64,000 bases of DNA from Heterohyrax brucei (Eukaryota; Chordata; Mammalia; Hyracoidea; Procaviidae), in the NCBI GenBank assembly GCA_028571685.1, contig CM053146.1:113311431-113375430 (forward strand). The letters are read 5' to 3'. A model generated the notes under the pieces. It was not told the origin of the DNA and ran no database searches. It saw only the letters and a program-made list of their open reading frames with translations. This document shows positions 32,934 to 47,900 of the stretch, one piece after another. Position numbers and translations under genes: made by a program. Positions within the stretch are counted from its first letter, which is position 1. The number at the start of each line of letters is the position of its first letter.

Positions 32934-35900
32934 GTAAGTGGTCTATTAAATGTTTTTTAAATTATAATTGAAGTGAATATTGAGAAAAATAAAAGGTAGA
33001 AACAAGCATGAAATAGAAAGTTTTTTTTTCTTCTTCTTTGTTTTAGTAAGAGCAACTGAAGAAAAGCCAAAGCACGTGGTTAAGGGTACCACGATATCTG
33101 TGTCACTGTCAGTGATGCTGAGTTTGCATTGCTGCCTTTCATACTGAGTTTTAACACAGAAAAAAGAATTTTTTTTCACTAGATCATTAAATTTTTAAAT
33201 TGCTTCTTTGGAGTTACCTGTCAGTGGATAAAGTAGAAGCATGGCCTACTGTTCTCTGAGAAAGATGAAAGGCAAAATGACTGTGTCAACAGAATGAAAA
33301 TTAAATCGTCCTGGCATTTAGGCTGGGAAATTTTTTCCCCCTCTTGTGGAAGAAAATAAAATGGGAGGACTTTGAAAAAGATGATTTTGATTTCAATCTT
33401 ATCTGGATGTTTTGTTTTCCTGCAAAGGCCAGGCAGCCACAGAGTTCTTGTTGGCACAAAGTATTAGTGTCCCCTCAAAAAGTTCAAGGAAAAATGGAGA
33501 ATCTGAAAACATCCTTCAGTTATGCAGAGGCTAAAAAGAAAATATTGTGGAGTCTTTGATCCTTTCTCTTAGAAATAGATCTATGTCAGACTATATGAAC
33601 AACTGGAAACTGGAGGCATAGTGGTTAAGTGCTGTGTCTGTTAGACAAAAGGTCGGCAGTTCAAATCTGCCAGGTGTTCCTTGGAAACTGTGAGATAGTT
33701 CTAGTCTGAACTATAGGGTGGGTATAAGTCAGAATTGACTAGATGACAGTGGGTTTTTATACAAACAATTTAAGTGATGTTATCTATAACTTCAATTAGT
33801 GTATAGTTTTAGATTGCTGTTATTTTCTCTCGGATTCTGAGCCATGTTCTAGTGGCTGGAAAAGCAAAATGAAATACTGAATGGGGGAAATTCTTTTACC
33901 ACTAAAAGTAAAAGCAAAACATTTAGCAGGTATAGTCCCACCTAGAAATAAATCCTGTAGTGGTACAAAGAAATAAATTTTACCTTTTTCTTAAAAAAAA
34001 AAAGCAAATTGATCAGATATTTGATTTTGTGGTGGCTCAAGGTAACTAACATGCTCTTAAGAAAAATGAGCATCTAATGTCTACTTGTAAGAAATCCCAG
34101 CAGCAGTTATAACTTCCCAAAGTTATTTACTTGATTATGCCTTTTCAACAACCTAAAGAGGTCCTTTAGCTATGAGAGTGGCATATGAATAGTGTTTCTG
34201 AACTGATATTTATTCATTCATTCACTCACTGATTCAGTCATGTGTTACTGAGTGTCTTTCATGACACAAGCACTATGCCAGCTACCGTATTTACAATGAT
34301 GAGCAAAATTAGGTGAGTTCCTGCTGTTATCATGAAGTTAAAGGAACAGTTGGGAGAGAGACAGTCATCAAATAATCTCATGACTTAATGATAACTACAG
34401 GCAGATCCCATTTCCAAGAGAGACAGTAACAAATGACCTGAGTAGACTTGGTGTGTGTGAATGGGAAGGCTCTTCTGTGGAGGTAGCTCCTGTGTTGAGC
34501 ACTGATGGACAAGTAGGAGTCAGTGGGGAGAATGGCGTGGGGGTGGGGACCAGCAGTGCTTGCTGAGGGAGGTGCAAGTTCAAAGCCCCCGTGGAGGGGT
34601 GGTGAAGGAGGTGAGGTTAAGAACCTTGAAGAAGGCAGCGGTGCCTGAACACAGAGAGGGAGGACAGGGTTGGTGTGGTGCAAGATGAGGCTAGAAAGGG
34701 AAGGCCAGACTAGGTCATTCAGGCTCCGAGTCCCATGTTAAAGGTTTTGGTCTTTCTTCTAAGGAGAGTGCGGTGAGTCATTCATTTGTACTGCCGACAA
34801 GCATCCCAGGATGCCAAACCCATTCGTATGGCTGCGGTGATGCAAGAGATTCCTTTTCAGGAGATTTGAATTAGCACTGCATTATTCCTACTAGATGATA
34901 GATCCAGCTGAATAAACTGTAATCCTGGAATACATTCATCTTAGACTTTAAATGAGTAAAGCCAGTGTTCACTCTCATGCACGCAGAAAAACAGTGCGTG
35001 GCCTGCCCTTTACCTCGACAGGCAGTAGAGGCTACATGGTGATCATAAATGTGGTAATAATTGCCATATTCAAAATACCACCAAAATGGGCTTACTCAGC
35101 AACTACCATTTTAAAAGCTCAAAACACAAGAGCCAAAGTGAAATAAAGTAAGAACTTACATGTTCTATTTGTTGTCATAACTTTTAATTCTCCCAATTAG
35201 GTAGGTTACTTCTCAGCTAGATAAACTACACCACCTAGGTATTCATCCTACTAAGAAAAGGGTGTTACTATCTTCAGTTAATGTTTGAAGAAATTCAAAT
35301 GAAGAAAAGTTGCAGTCACTAGTAGCAAAACCAAGACTAGAACTCGAATGTACTTGACTCCATCACTGAATTCTTTGCACAGCTTGTTGAAGTTGTAGAG
35401 CTATAGCATGAATCTCAAAGGAGAGAAAGTTTCATCAGTTTTGTGATTTGGATGGCGAGTAAGAAGGTTTTCTATTGATTTTAATGTGACATTTCACAGT
35501 CTTATTTTTGCATGATTTAGAAACAATGCAAGTCACCTCTTTGTACAGGGATCTGGGAACAATGTGATCCTCTGACAGAAGACACTCTTTCTAGCCCTTA
35601 GAGACAATGGAGAACACAGAGATGACTTGATGAATTCTGATTTTAGAAACATGGCTCTGAAAGTAGTGTGGAAAATGCACTGGAGTGGGAGTGAGTTATG
35701 GGACGTGAGCTGGTGCTTAATACATGATGTGTTCTGTAAGAAAACTGGGAGGATACTTGTCAGTCTACTCTGAGCCTTACTTTTTTAACCCAGGTATTAT
35801 TGATTCTTGAATTCCCCCATCTCAGGGAAAACAGCCCTTTGGTGTCTCCGGCAGCTGCTTCTTTCCACAGGTAGAATACTAAATCACATTGCTGAGAGGG

Positions 35901-38900
35901 CTTCTGAGCCCCCGCCGGCCTCTCCAGGACCCTGCATGAACGCTGCCTGCTGTCAGGGCCCCTTGCCAGTAACCATGCTGGTGTTTTCGAATCTGTCAAT
36001 CTTGTCTTTTTATCAGCAAATTCAAGCCACTCGCATTCAGCACGATAATCTTGTACTTGATTTTATTCTCTTTCTTTTTTCTTGCTTCTTATCAACTGCC
36101 CTTAGCTCGTGTGCTTTCGTTTCTGTAAACTGAGAGCCTTGAACTAGGGTATTAGACTAAGCGATTTGTTTAAAGTATGAATTCTGGTATCAGATTGTCT
36201 CAGTTCAACTTATGCCTTCATCATATATTTATGAAAGACCTTGAAGAAGTTATTCCAGCATCAGTTTGCTCATCTGTAAATAAAGTTATTAACTGAAAAT
36301 CTGACTTTAAAGGCTGTTATGAGAATTAAATGAGATACCGTATGTAAAGCATGTAACATAGTACCCAGTGCATAAGCACTTGCTATTTATAAGTTGTTGC
36401 TTTGGTTATTATTATTATTGTTATTATTTTAATTTGGGCAGTTACTGAAAGCTTGATATTTATATATCTACCAGACCTACTGGGTTTCATAGAATTGCCT
36501 TTGAGCTGACAAATGAATTTTCCTTCAATACGCAAGTAAACAGAATCTCTTGCTCTGCTTTCTCCCTCCTCTTCTAGGTCCGTTATGAGGATATTTCCCA
36601 ACCATGCTCAGCCTCCATATTCTTGTTTTTGTATTCATTATTATTGAACTTCTACTTTGTTCTGTATCTTGGGCTTATTTAGGTGACCAGTGATTCAGTT
36701 CTTATCCTTGTGGAGCTAGTGGATAAATGCACCAAATAGACAAAAATAATTGAGAGCTAAGATAATATGTGTTATAAATGTATTGGCGTGAACAAAAGGA
36801 TTACTGAAAGCATAGAAATAAGTTACTTTGAAGGTCTCAGAGGAGAGAGAGGAGATGGCATTTGAAATGGTTCTTAAAGAATGAAGGAGGACTGGGCAGG
36901 GAGAGCAGTGGGAGCTGCATATAGGTAGGCATGCAAGTTTATATGGAAATGCACATTTTCATTCAATCAGAATAAAGAAAAGTTAAAAAAAGAATGAAGG
37001 AGGGTTTCTAAGCAGATACAGTCTGCAGGAAAAGAAGTAACAGTATGAAAGAGATGGCCAAAAAGTTTAGCTTGGTTTGGACATGTGATCTATATCTACA
37101 ACATTGTGAAAGGATTTTGTGTCAGGCTAAGGAATTTGATTTTTGTCTCATAAGCAACAGGAAACTCATGAAGAGTTTGAAACTGAGAAGGAAAGAAAAC
37201 AAATGAACCAAAAGTCTTTTAGAAATACAACTTTAGAGTAATATGGATGACAGGAGCCCTGATGATACAGTGGTTAAGAGGATGGCTGCTAACCAAAAGG
37301 TCAGCAGTTTGAATCCAACAGCTGCTGCTTGAAAATCCTGTGGGGGCAGTTCCACTCTGCCCTATAGCTTTGCTGAGTCTGAATCAAACTTGACGATGAC
37401 AGGTTTGTCTTTTTAAGCATATGGACTGGGAAGAGAGAAACTGGTACCAAAATCATTCAACTAGAAGAACTAGATGGTGCCTGGCTACTGCCAATGACTG
37501 CTGCACAGGGATCACAGCAGAGAGTCTTGGATGGAGGAGGAGAAAAAATGTAGAACAGAATTCAAGTTCACATAAAAAGACCAGACTGGAAGAACCCCCA
37601 AAACTATGGTCCCGGACACTCTGCTAACCCAGACCTGAAAACATTCCTGAAGCTCACTTTTTAAAGGAAGATTAGATAGGCCTATAAAATGAAAACTAAC
37701 AACCTATGAGAAAAGTGCTTCCTAGTTCAATCAAATATATGACTCCAAATGGGCAGCTCTTGTACAAAAGCAGGATGAGAAGGTAGGACGAGAAGGGACT
37801 TGGCAAACAGACACAGGGAACCTGGGGTATACAGGGGGAGCATTCTGTCACACTGTGGGGTTTGCAACCAGTGTCGCAAAATAATACAGTAAGTATATAA
37901 ATTCTTGAGTGACAAATTCACTTTCACCTAAAACACAATTAAAAAAAAAGAATCTGTTTCCACAGATGACAGAAGACATGACAAAAGTTGTGACTGGCAA
38001 TGGGAATGGAGAGAAGGAATCAAATTCAAGAAATATTCATGAGTTGGACTTGTTGACCCGTTGGATAAAGAGGAATCAGAGAAAGAGAGAGAGAGAGACT
38101 CAAATTCCTAGGGCTGAAATAGCAATCTCTTTAAGAAATGGGGCCTGGGTTTGGCAAATGAATGTTAAACTCAGTTTGGAAAGGATAAATTTGATGTATC
38201 AGGTGACATCCAGATGCAGATGTTGAAGGCACATTGGAAATAGGGATCTGGAATCAAGGAGAAGTGGTTGGAGCCACGACGTAATTGAGTTCACCCAGCA
38301 AGTTCGCTGTCCTCCTGTCTGTCTGCCCAAAGAGCTTTGCACATCAGCTGAAGTATGGGAACAACATGAGCTTTCCCAGGTGTGGATAAAATTCGCTCTC
38401 CCTCCTCGTCCGAGGAAGAAAATTGGGTTTGCTCAATCTCAAGTGATTTGTCCAGTAGGATAATTTCAAAAAAATCTCAGTGGCGTAACTAACATAGTAA
38501 CTTGTTTGTAAATTAATCACTTTGTGAGTATTGCTCCAAAGTTTTATAACACCTCTGGAATTTTTCCATTTTCACAAAGAAAATCAGTTATTACTAGCAG
38601 AAAAATCAATCTTTCATTTTTCTTACCATAAACACTTAGAGAATCAATGGTGGTTTTATTCCCCCCATGTAGAGTTCCCTGGAGAGTCAAAATCATTCAC
38701 ACATATAGATTGTGTGTATGTGTGTGTGTGCACGCACATGTGTGTGTATGAGCACATATATATGTTTTGGGCTTTCTTTCTATAAATGTTGAGGATTTAG
38801 ATTGGATTTGGCTTACTTTCTCTATCCTTCCTCCTGATGCCAATCACTTCTTTAGATTATGGATACTTTGAATAATAATGTAAATATAGGCAAGATGTAT

Positions 38901-41900
38901 ATATAAAAATCTACTAGTCAGTATAGCTTTTGAAAGGTAGGAAAAAAAATGGTAGAAGGACGTTATAAAGAAAATACCAGAATTTCTTGGTAAAAGACTA
39001 TATGTAACTAATACCTACTGTAAAACTGAACTGAACCCATTGCTGTCAAGTCGATTTCAACTCACAGCAAGCGTATGTGACAGAGTGGAACTGCACCATA
39101 GAGTCTCCAAGAAGCTCCTGGTAGATTTGAACTGCCGACCTTTTGGTTAGCAGCTGTAACACCTAGCCACCACGCCATAAGAGTTTCCAAAATACCTACT
39201 GTATGCTTTGCAGTTTTTAGAACTTTGCCCCTTGCATCACCTTCATCTTCTGTTTTAAACTAAAGCTTATCACTGTTTGATTACAGACAATGTGTTTAAT
39301 AAGCACCATTAATTATTGCAAACTCAGGAAATCTTATCTTTTGATGACTGTGAACTTTGTAGAAGTCTGTGGTTAGAAGACTGAGTTAAGGAGAACAAAG
39401 TTACATTTCTGGTCTGTCTTGCACCCCCAGCAGTGGGTGGATTTTTCTTAATATTTCTTTTAAAATATTTTCCCTTTGGGATAGTACAACTGCTTTCAAA
39501 TAGTCCAAGAAAGCCATGCCCTAGAAAAGCCGTCTTATGTCAGAGAAATAAAATAATACAGATATTGAAAGACTCAGCCTGCATATAAATTCTTCTGAAC
39601 CATAGGGCAATTCCCAGGTGAATGACCTTTTCCTCAAAGTTTTTCTTATCAGCCCTCAAACAGAAGATATAAATGTTCTTTTCCTTCAGAAAAATTCAAA
39701 AACCTAAAACTCACCTAATACAAAAACTCTGATTTTATCCTTCAAAGCATTACCAGTATCAATGGTTAGCAAAATTTTAATAATTTTGAGCATCTGAGAA
39801 GAATGTGCCCTATTTGCTATGGCACTGAATGCGATTAAAGAAACATAGTACCTGTTCCCTGCCATTGTTGGGTGTTGTTGAGTAGCTTTTGACTCATGTG
39901 ACAAACAGAACTGCCCTATAGGGTTTGACTGTTCTCCTTTGGAGCTGGCGGATGGGTGTGAATAGTCCAGGTTCCAATTAGCAGCCACGCACCTAACTGT
40001 TGAGCCATCAGGGCACCTTCTGTTTTCTAGGGTGATTGGAATCTAGAAATGCCAGTAAAAAAGTAAACAAATATGGGTAGAAAAAAGAAAAATAATCCTT
40101 AATCCTTAATATTCAGATTTTAAGACTTACCATGAGCATTCAAAAAGAACATACTCATTCCTTGATATCCACGGATGCTTAAATACCTTACATAAAATTG
40201 TGTATTGTTTGCATGTAATCGATGCATGTTCTCCCATAGACTTTAAATCACCTCTAGTATAATGTAAGTGCTATGTAAATAGTTAGTGATGCTTACACTT
40301 AATACTTAATGCTTTGTTAGTTTTAGCAAGCTCAAACGAGAGCTAGAGTAATGGCAGGAGGGGACGGAGGGGTATGGGTACACATCAGTTAATTTTAGCA
40401 GAGTTCAGCATGTGGCAAATTTAAGTTCTGCTTTTTGTAGTTTAGTTTTTCTGGAATACTTTTGATCTTTGCTTGGTTAAATCCACAAATGAGGAACCCA
40501 CAGACAAGGAAGGCCAAGTGTATTTCTGTGTTCTTAACAATGGATCAAGTACTGAAGGGTATAGTATGATGTCTATGCCACAAATTGCTAACATGCTATG
40601 GTTATTGAACATTTGAGTACATTTGAACGGTCGTTGGTCCAGGGGCTCTTGTTCTGCCCATGCACTGACCAAGTTTAATGACTCTGCACTTGTGGGAATC
40701 CAGTGTATTTTCCCTGTTAGAGACATAGAAGAGCCAAAAGAGTAATCGACCATCTGACTAAGTCCTTATGAAGTTGATTGATATTTTCAAGCAAAGAATC
40801 TTTTATTTCAGACTCACGGATTCCTGTCATTAGAATCTGACTTCCCCACTATGGAAGGTGTTTTTTTAATGAATGATTGAATATGTGCATATATTTGTAT
40901 CTGAAAGAAACACAGGATGGTGTAACTGATCTGGGGTTGTGTCCCTCCTATAAGCTGGACAAGAGGCTCACTTTTCCTGCTCCAGTTTCCTTGATAAATG
41001 TAAATGTAAAATCATGGAAAGTTTAACTTCATTAATTGTAGAAGCCTTTTTAACTCTTACATTCTCCTACATTTGTATTCTGTGCTTCATCTTTCCTTAT
41101 TTATAACCTCACAGAGATTTATAGTCATTTGTTTGTTCATCCATCCAACAAATGAAACTTGCTTCATACCAGTTACTATTGTAGGCATTCGGGATAAATT
41201 GCTCAAGAAGACCAATCAGGTCTGACTTGCAAAGCCTATGTTGGAATAGCCAGGCAATAAAAAAGTAAGCAAACAATAAGTCAGATAATTCCAGAGAGTG
41301 AAAAATACTCTTATCTCAGGGAAATAAAATAGCAGATGACTTGGTGGTTGTGCTTCTGACTTTGTGGTCAGAGGTTTTGGAGGAAGCATTAAAATCTTGA
41401 ATGAGGTAAAGAAAGCAACCATATAGGGATTAGAGAGAAGAATTTTCTAGGTATAGAAACAGCAAATTCGAAACCCTGGAAATATATTTCATGCATATGA
41501 AGAATAGAAAGAAGGACAGTGTGACTGCAGCGTAGCGAGCAGTGGTGATAAGACAATGTCATAGAGGTGCATGGGTCCTGTAAGTCCTGGGGAGGCAGAG
41601 TAAGGAGTTTAATGTCATTTTGAGTGAGATAGGAAGTTCCCGGAGGTTGAAAGAAGCCAGTGACACTATCTTAACCACTCTTTGATGAATGGGCAGGAGT
41701 CAGAGAGAGAAGATGGTGACTTGGGAAACCTGAGCAGAGATGGAGGACAAGTGGACGGATTCTGCTGGGCATCGTCCCCTAGGAGTGCGACTGCACCTGT
41801 CACTGTCCAGCTTCGTGTGGTTGTCTGCTTCTGTCTCACCTTCCTTGGTTATTGCTAATGCCACTTCAGTGTTGGAGTTGGAGATGTATGTTAGGCAGAA

Positions 41901-44900
41901 TGAGCAGTGTATCAGTTATAGAGTGAGAGAAGGTATTTAGGAGGAGGATTTTTATATTTAGCAGTGGTGTGTGGAAAAAAAGATAAACAAGAGAAAGGAA
42001 TGGAAAATAAGAAGAAAGAGACTGGTGAGGGTCACATATGTTTAATAACTGGTGAGCCAGGTAAACTAATAAAACAATTTGACACTCGACCTATCAGAGC
42101 ATCTATAAAAGTTGATAGAATCAAACCGGTACTGCTGGCTGAATTTTAGACTTGGAAATAGGAACAGGGAGGGTAGAGAAAAAGGTATTAATTGCTTCTA
42201 TAGAAGAACCAAACCAAACCCACTGCCACTGAGTCAATTCTGCCTCATACAGAACCTTTAAGACAGAGTAGAACTGCTCCATAGAGCTTCCGAGGAGCAC
42301 CTGGTAAATTTGAATTGCTGAACTTTTGATTAGCAGAGTTAGCACATAACCACTGTACCACCAGTCTTTCCTAGTTGCTTCTGTAGTTATAAGAAACTAA
42401 TAAATTCAGATTTTCCTTAACTTGTTTATCCACTAAATACTCTAATCATAGTTACAAGGGATGATCTCCTTTTAATGCTGTTTTTCAAATGCCACTGAAG
42501 GCAACAGAGACTTTGTAACTGAGTATTTGAGCTTATCTGTTCAACAGGTTAAGTGCTATACCTGCTAGCCAAAAGATCAGCTGTTCAAATCCTCCAGGCT
42601 GTCCTTGAAAACTTTATGGGGCAGTTCCACTCTGAACTCTAGGGTCTCTAGGGTCACTGTGAATTGGATCCAACCTGATGGCAGTGGGTTTGTTTTTTGT
42701 TTTTTGGTTCAACAGGTATCAGACTATTATAAAATATTGACTAAAGGCTGTACCTTGTTCCTTTAGCTGAAAGTGTTCAAATTGCAGACTTAGAGTTGCC
42801 CAGTGGGTTTCTAGATGGAAATCTTTAGCATTAGATATGTAGAAATGTGAGTCAGACCTCTCCTTACGACATTTGATTAAAAAAAAAGTCACCTACACAG
42901 TTTTTACAGAGCCCTGGTGGTACAGTGCTTAAAGTGCTTGATTACTAAGTAAAAAGTCAGTGGTTTGTACCCACCAGACACTCTACAGAAGGAAAGATCT
43001 GGTGACCTGCTCCTGTAAAGCCTGGGAAACTGAATGGGGCAGTTCTACTCTGTCCTTTAGGGTCATCATGAATTGAAATTGATTCGATGGCATACAACAA
43101 TACAGTTTTTAGGTTAAAAATAGTAAAACAAATTGCTACAAGCATCTGTTGGAAATGACAGTCTGGATTCCCAGATGCCAATGGCACACAACCTTGAAAC
43201 TGTTGTTCAAGATAAGCTGAAGCACTGCCTTTCTACTCCTAAAAAGTACTCTGATGGACAAGCAAAATAGCCAGCTTCATTGTCGTCTCTCCTGACTTCC
43301 TGTAATAAAGCACATTGAAATAGAGGCAACAGAGAGGATTGTGGGAACATGGCTTCCCCTCTAGCGAATTTGGCTGTTGGCAAACTATTAGCCCTCTAGG
43401 TTGTTTGTTTCTCATCTGAATGTGTTCTGACCATGAAAGTGTGAAGATATTTAAGATCTTTTGATTTCCACTGCTTATTTAGAAGATGCATAGGTGCAGG
43501 CCCAGAAGGGGATACCCTACTCACAGAGCTTTGCTGGTGGCAGAGACAGAATTTGCCTCTGGTTTCCTATGGAACCACAGTATCTTACATCTACCTCACT
43601 GTATTTTCTACCATTTCAGTTTGTCTTACACTGGGTTATAAGACACAGTGTAGGCACACAAGAAGAAAAAGTTGCTGACAAAGTCATCTTCAGAAATAGA
43701 AGGTGATACATTTATACCTGTCTGTGCATACAGTGGCCACAGACACATATGTTCCAAGATCTCTTTGTGGCTTACTTGCTGCCACCCTGGTTTCTGAAAA
43801 ATTTTCTCTGAATATTTACAAAGGAACTGAGAAGCAGCTTCCTGATTTGATCTTCTGCAGCAGAGATAGTGTAAACACACAAGAATCAACAGTAGTGCAG
43901 CATAAAGTTGAGTCAGACAAATAAATCCTCAAACCAGGTACCCTTCATTTTAATCTAACATGGACTGCACCTATTCTCACAGTGTCAGTTCTTTTTCTCT
44001 TACTTTTTGTTCACATTGTTCTTTTTATTTTTAAAAACTGAAACAAGCATCTTTTTCCTTCTGTGTACTTTTAAGCCCCTTTTCATTGTAGATGTCTTTA
44101 TACAAAAGTGAAACATAAATGCACAATTTAATAGATGATTATACCACACCTCCACCATATTCACCACAGATCAAGAAAGAAAACAGTATATTATTACAAC
44201 ATTGTCTTCTATTTCTTTAAACACAATAAGGTTAATTGTTTTGGGAATCTGATAATTCAAATATACAAACTGGTTTGTTTATCGCTTTGTTTCTGTTTTG
44301 TTTTCTTGTGAAAGAATTTTTTTTAATGATGTGCCTGTCATTGTTTTTAAGTATTATTGTGAGAATGGTTTGAGATGTAGGATATAATATTTTCTTTCAG
44401 AAATAGGTTGTATTTTTACTTTCAAAATCTTAGGGATAATAGTACTCCAAGATCACCTTAAACAAAGCTTAAGAATTTAAATTTACTGGACTGTTCAAGT
44501 TGCTTAAAGATGAGCTGTAATCTGTATACAAGCTTGTTTATTTCTGGTCTACCTGTATGTCAAGAATGTAGCTCTTTGGAATTGCAGTTTATTGGCAAGT
44601 CTTTGGTTGGGTTCTCTAGAGAAACAAAACCAGTAAAACATATAAATATCTTTATTGATATACAGGAAATGACTTATGTGGTTGTAGAGACTGGAATGTC
44701 TGAAATCCATGAATCAGGCTGCAGATTTATGGTTCATGTAGTCACCCAAACAAAAAATCCAGACCCACTGCAGTCTAGTTGAATCAGACTCATAGTGACC
44801 CTGGAGGACAAAGCAGAACTGCCTCATAGAGTTTCCAAGGAGTGCCTGGTGAATTTGAATGGCCAGCCTTTGGGTTAGTAGCTGTAGCACTTAACTACTA

Positions 44901-47900
44901 CAGCAATAAGCTTTCCCATGTAGTGACAAGGGCCAGCAAACCCAAGATCAGAAGATCAGACAGCATGGCTCACAAGCTGCAAAGACTGACAGATCCCAAG
45001 ACTGGTAGCCAACATGGTGAGTAAACTACTTGTTCACATTCCAAGGACCAAAGGTCAGAAGAAAAGGAGACAGCTGCAGGATCCTGAGCAAGGAAAAGCC
45101 CTTAAGCCTTACAAGAGAGTTCACCTATATTGGATATAGGCCACACTCCTAAGGAAAGTTCCTTTCAGGTGATTGGCTACTCACAGCAGTTCCTATCATG
45201 GAGATGATCACCTTATATCAAACTGCATCATGCAAGTGATCACATCCTCGAATGACTGCAGAACTGCATTGTAACTGACAAACCATCAAGGATCATAGCA
45301 TAGCCAAGTTGGCACACAACCTTGACAATGACAGTCTGCTAGTAGATTCCTCGCTTTAAAGACTGAGACTTGAGACATCAAAGCAAAAGTCTGAATTTGG
45401 GAGACCAGCTCTCAAAGCAAAAGCAGCCTCCAGGCTCTGCTCACCTCTCTAGGTTCTGGCTCCCTCTTCAAATTTAACTTGATGACTTGACCTTTTGCTC
45501 AGCATTTGGTTATTGTCAGTGTAAGAGTTAGAATTTATGTGGACTGTGGCAACTGAACACTAGAATGCTTGCCCTTATATTTCAGGATCAAATCCCCAAA
45601 CTGAAAATTTATCCCCTGATATTATGAAGTATACAAATTAAAGTCTAGACTTTTCAGAAGAATAAGTATTAGGTATGAATCTGAAATAAAATTAAGGCAA
45701 TTATTACAAACAGAATTGTGGCAAATTGACCCTCTTGCATACTGCTTGTCCTATAAATTGGTTAGTGCCTTCAGAAAGAAATAAGGAAATAGTGTTATAA
45801 TAACCTTTAAATATGTGACAAAATTTTGTAATGTTTACAAATGAAGGCTAAATGGTGAGAATGACCCTAATATCCACCATTAGTGAAATGTTTTAACAAA
45901 TTATAACACATGGTCTACCAATTAAGTTTGTGAGCTCACCCTAGAAAAAGTGCTACATACCTCATTGCGGAATATCATTATGGTCACTTTGAAGCAATGA
46001 CCTTGGGAAGTTACACACCAATGCCAATGCCTAGTCCATCCTTCAAAGCAATTTTGCAATTCTTGCTGGAATGGCCATCAGAACTGTCATCATATTATCC
46101 TTGATGTTCTGAATGTCATCCAAATGTCTTCCTTTCAATATTTTCTTTATCTTTGGGTGAAGCAAAAGCTCCCTGGGGGCCACATCAGGTGAGTAGGGAT
46201 GATGTTCCAGTACGGTTATTTGTTTACTGGCTACAAACTCCCTCACATACAGTAGTTAAGTTTGTGGCCTTGCCACCATGCCACCATGTACAATTCAGAA
46301 AGAGTTCCAAAATCGTTCTGAAGGGTGGACTAGGCACTGGTGTTGGTGCGTAGCTTCCCAAGGGGAGTACTTTGAATGGTGACTGTGGTGATGTTCAGAA
46401 GTGCAGCACTTAGAACAATTAAGATGGCAGACTTAATTGTTGGACCTCATAAATCAACATAATGCTTTATTCTATGGTAATTGAAAAGGATAACTGTGAT
46501 GACGATATAAGAAGAGTGCTTATGATATAACATTAAAAGAGAATAGCATGTTTACTATATGAAATAAGTATACATCTTGAAGACAGCAAAACTGAAAAAA
46601 TAGTTTGTATTTTGGTGGTGGACTACATTATTTTTTCCTTGAAAATTCTTTACACTTGTTATATGGTTGTTGTTAGGTACCGTCAAATAAGTTCCGGCTC
46701 ATAGCAACCCTATAGGACAGAGTGGAACTGCCCCATAGAGCTTCCAAGGAGCCTGGCAGACTTGAACTGCTACCTTTTTCTTAGCAGCCATAGCCCGTAA
46801 CCACTAGCTGCCAGGATTTCCAAAGCTTAGGCAAAGAAAAACTGTCACACTGATAGTTTTCCCCAGTATCAAGATGGAAATTTTGTATATTAAGGGGAAA
46901 GAAGAGAGAAAAAAAGAAGACAAAAAATTTAAACTTATTTAATAACCCAGAATCTGCATAGAGGCCAAAGCCATTTCATTCCTTCCTCCTGCAATTCCCA
47001 CATAGTCCACAAAAACAACCTTGGTTTCCTGTAAGCTTAAAACTTACTCAAGAAAACAAAGCAAGCAAAATGAAAAAATAAATGGAAATCTGGCTGGGTT
47101 CTTATCTTTATTACCAAGTTTCAAATCTGTTCTTATGGGCTGAAGTTCAGAGGGGACACACTGCTGTTATTTGAAATGATTTTTTTGCTCTCCAGGAAAA
47201 AACAAAACAAACAAACAAATGAAAAACAGACCTGTAGCTGGCTGTCTAGCTGGTTCTGATTCCAAGTTATCCTACAGGACAGGGTAGAGCTGCCCTGTAG
47301 AGTTTCCAAGGTGCAGCTGTTAGATTTGAACTGCCAATTTTTGGTTCGCAGCTGAACTCTTTCTCAACCAGGGCTCAGTGCTTTCCATCAGGAGACAGTA
47401 ATGTAAATACATGTTTACATACAATCATTCTTTTTTACTTTAAGATACATGATACCTTTAAAATTTATTTTTCCTCTAAACACTCATTTTTAAAATTTCC
47501 CTTTGAATGCTAGTCATTCTTCAGTCTTAAAAGGCACGTCCTCCAAAGGCATTCTCTGATTCGCCAGTCAAAATGAGAACTCATTCCAATCGTACCACCT
47601 TTATTTGAGTGGTGCTCTGTTATTTCCATTCCTAGCATGACTTTTAGACAATTATTACATATTCTTTTGGTTACTATTCATCTCAAATATAAAAAGCTCC
47701 TGTAAAGCAGAGACCACATCCATTTGAGTTGTAGCATATGAATATAGTATTTAATAAATTACATGTTACATATGCATACGCATATGAGGCCTGGTGGTGA
47801 AAGGCTGGAGAGCTCAGCTACTAACCAGAAGTTCAGTAATTCAAATTCACCAGCTGCTCCTGCTGTGTCCTATAGGGTCGCTGTGGGTCAGAATCAACTC

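Larger units (their letters stand above)
36710..38230 (+). repeat. Old LINE-like repeat, interrupted
   Basis: The flanks 36710-37230 and 37960-38230 carry text (TTGTTGACCCGTTGGATAAAG, GTGACATCCAGATGCAGATG) typical of an old, widespread mammalian repeat. The centre is filled by an AfroSINE and an L1 3' end. Family not decided. Confidence 0.4.

Noticed and set aside
34378-34683. Minus-strand open reading frame of 101 codons, Pro/His rich
   Set aside because: Overlaps other frames in ICOS intron 1, composition follows local C-rich text, and it has no family resemblance.
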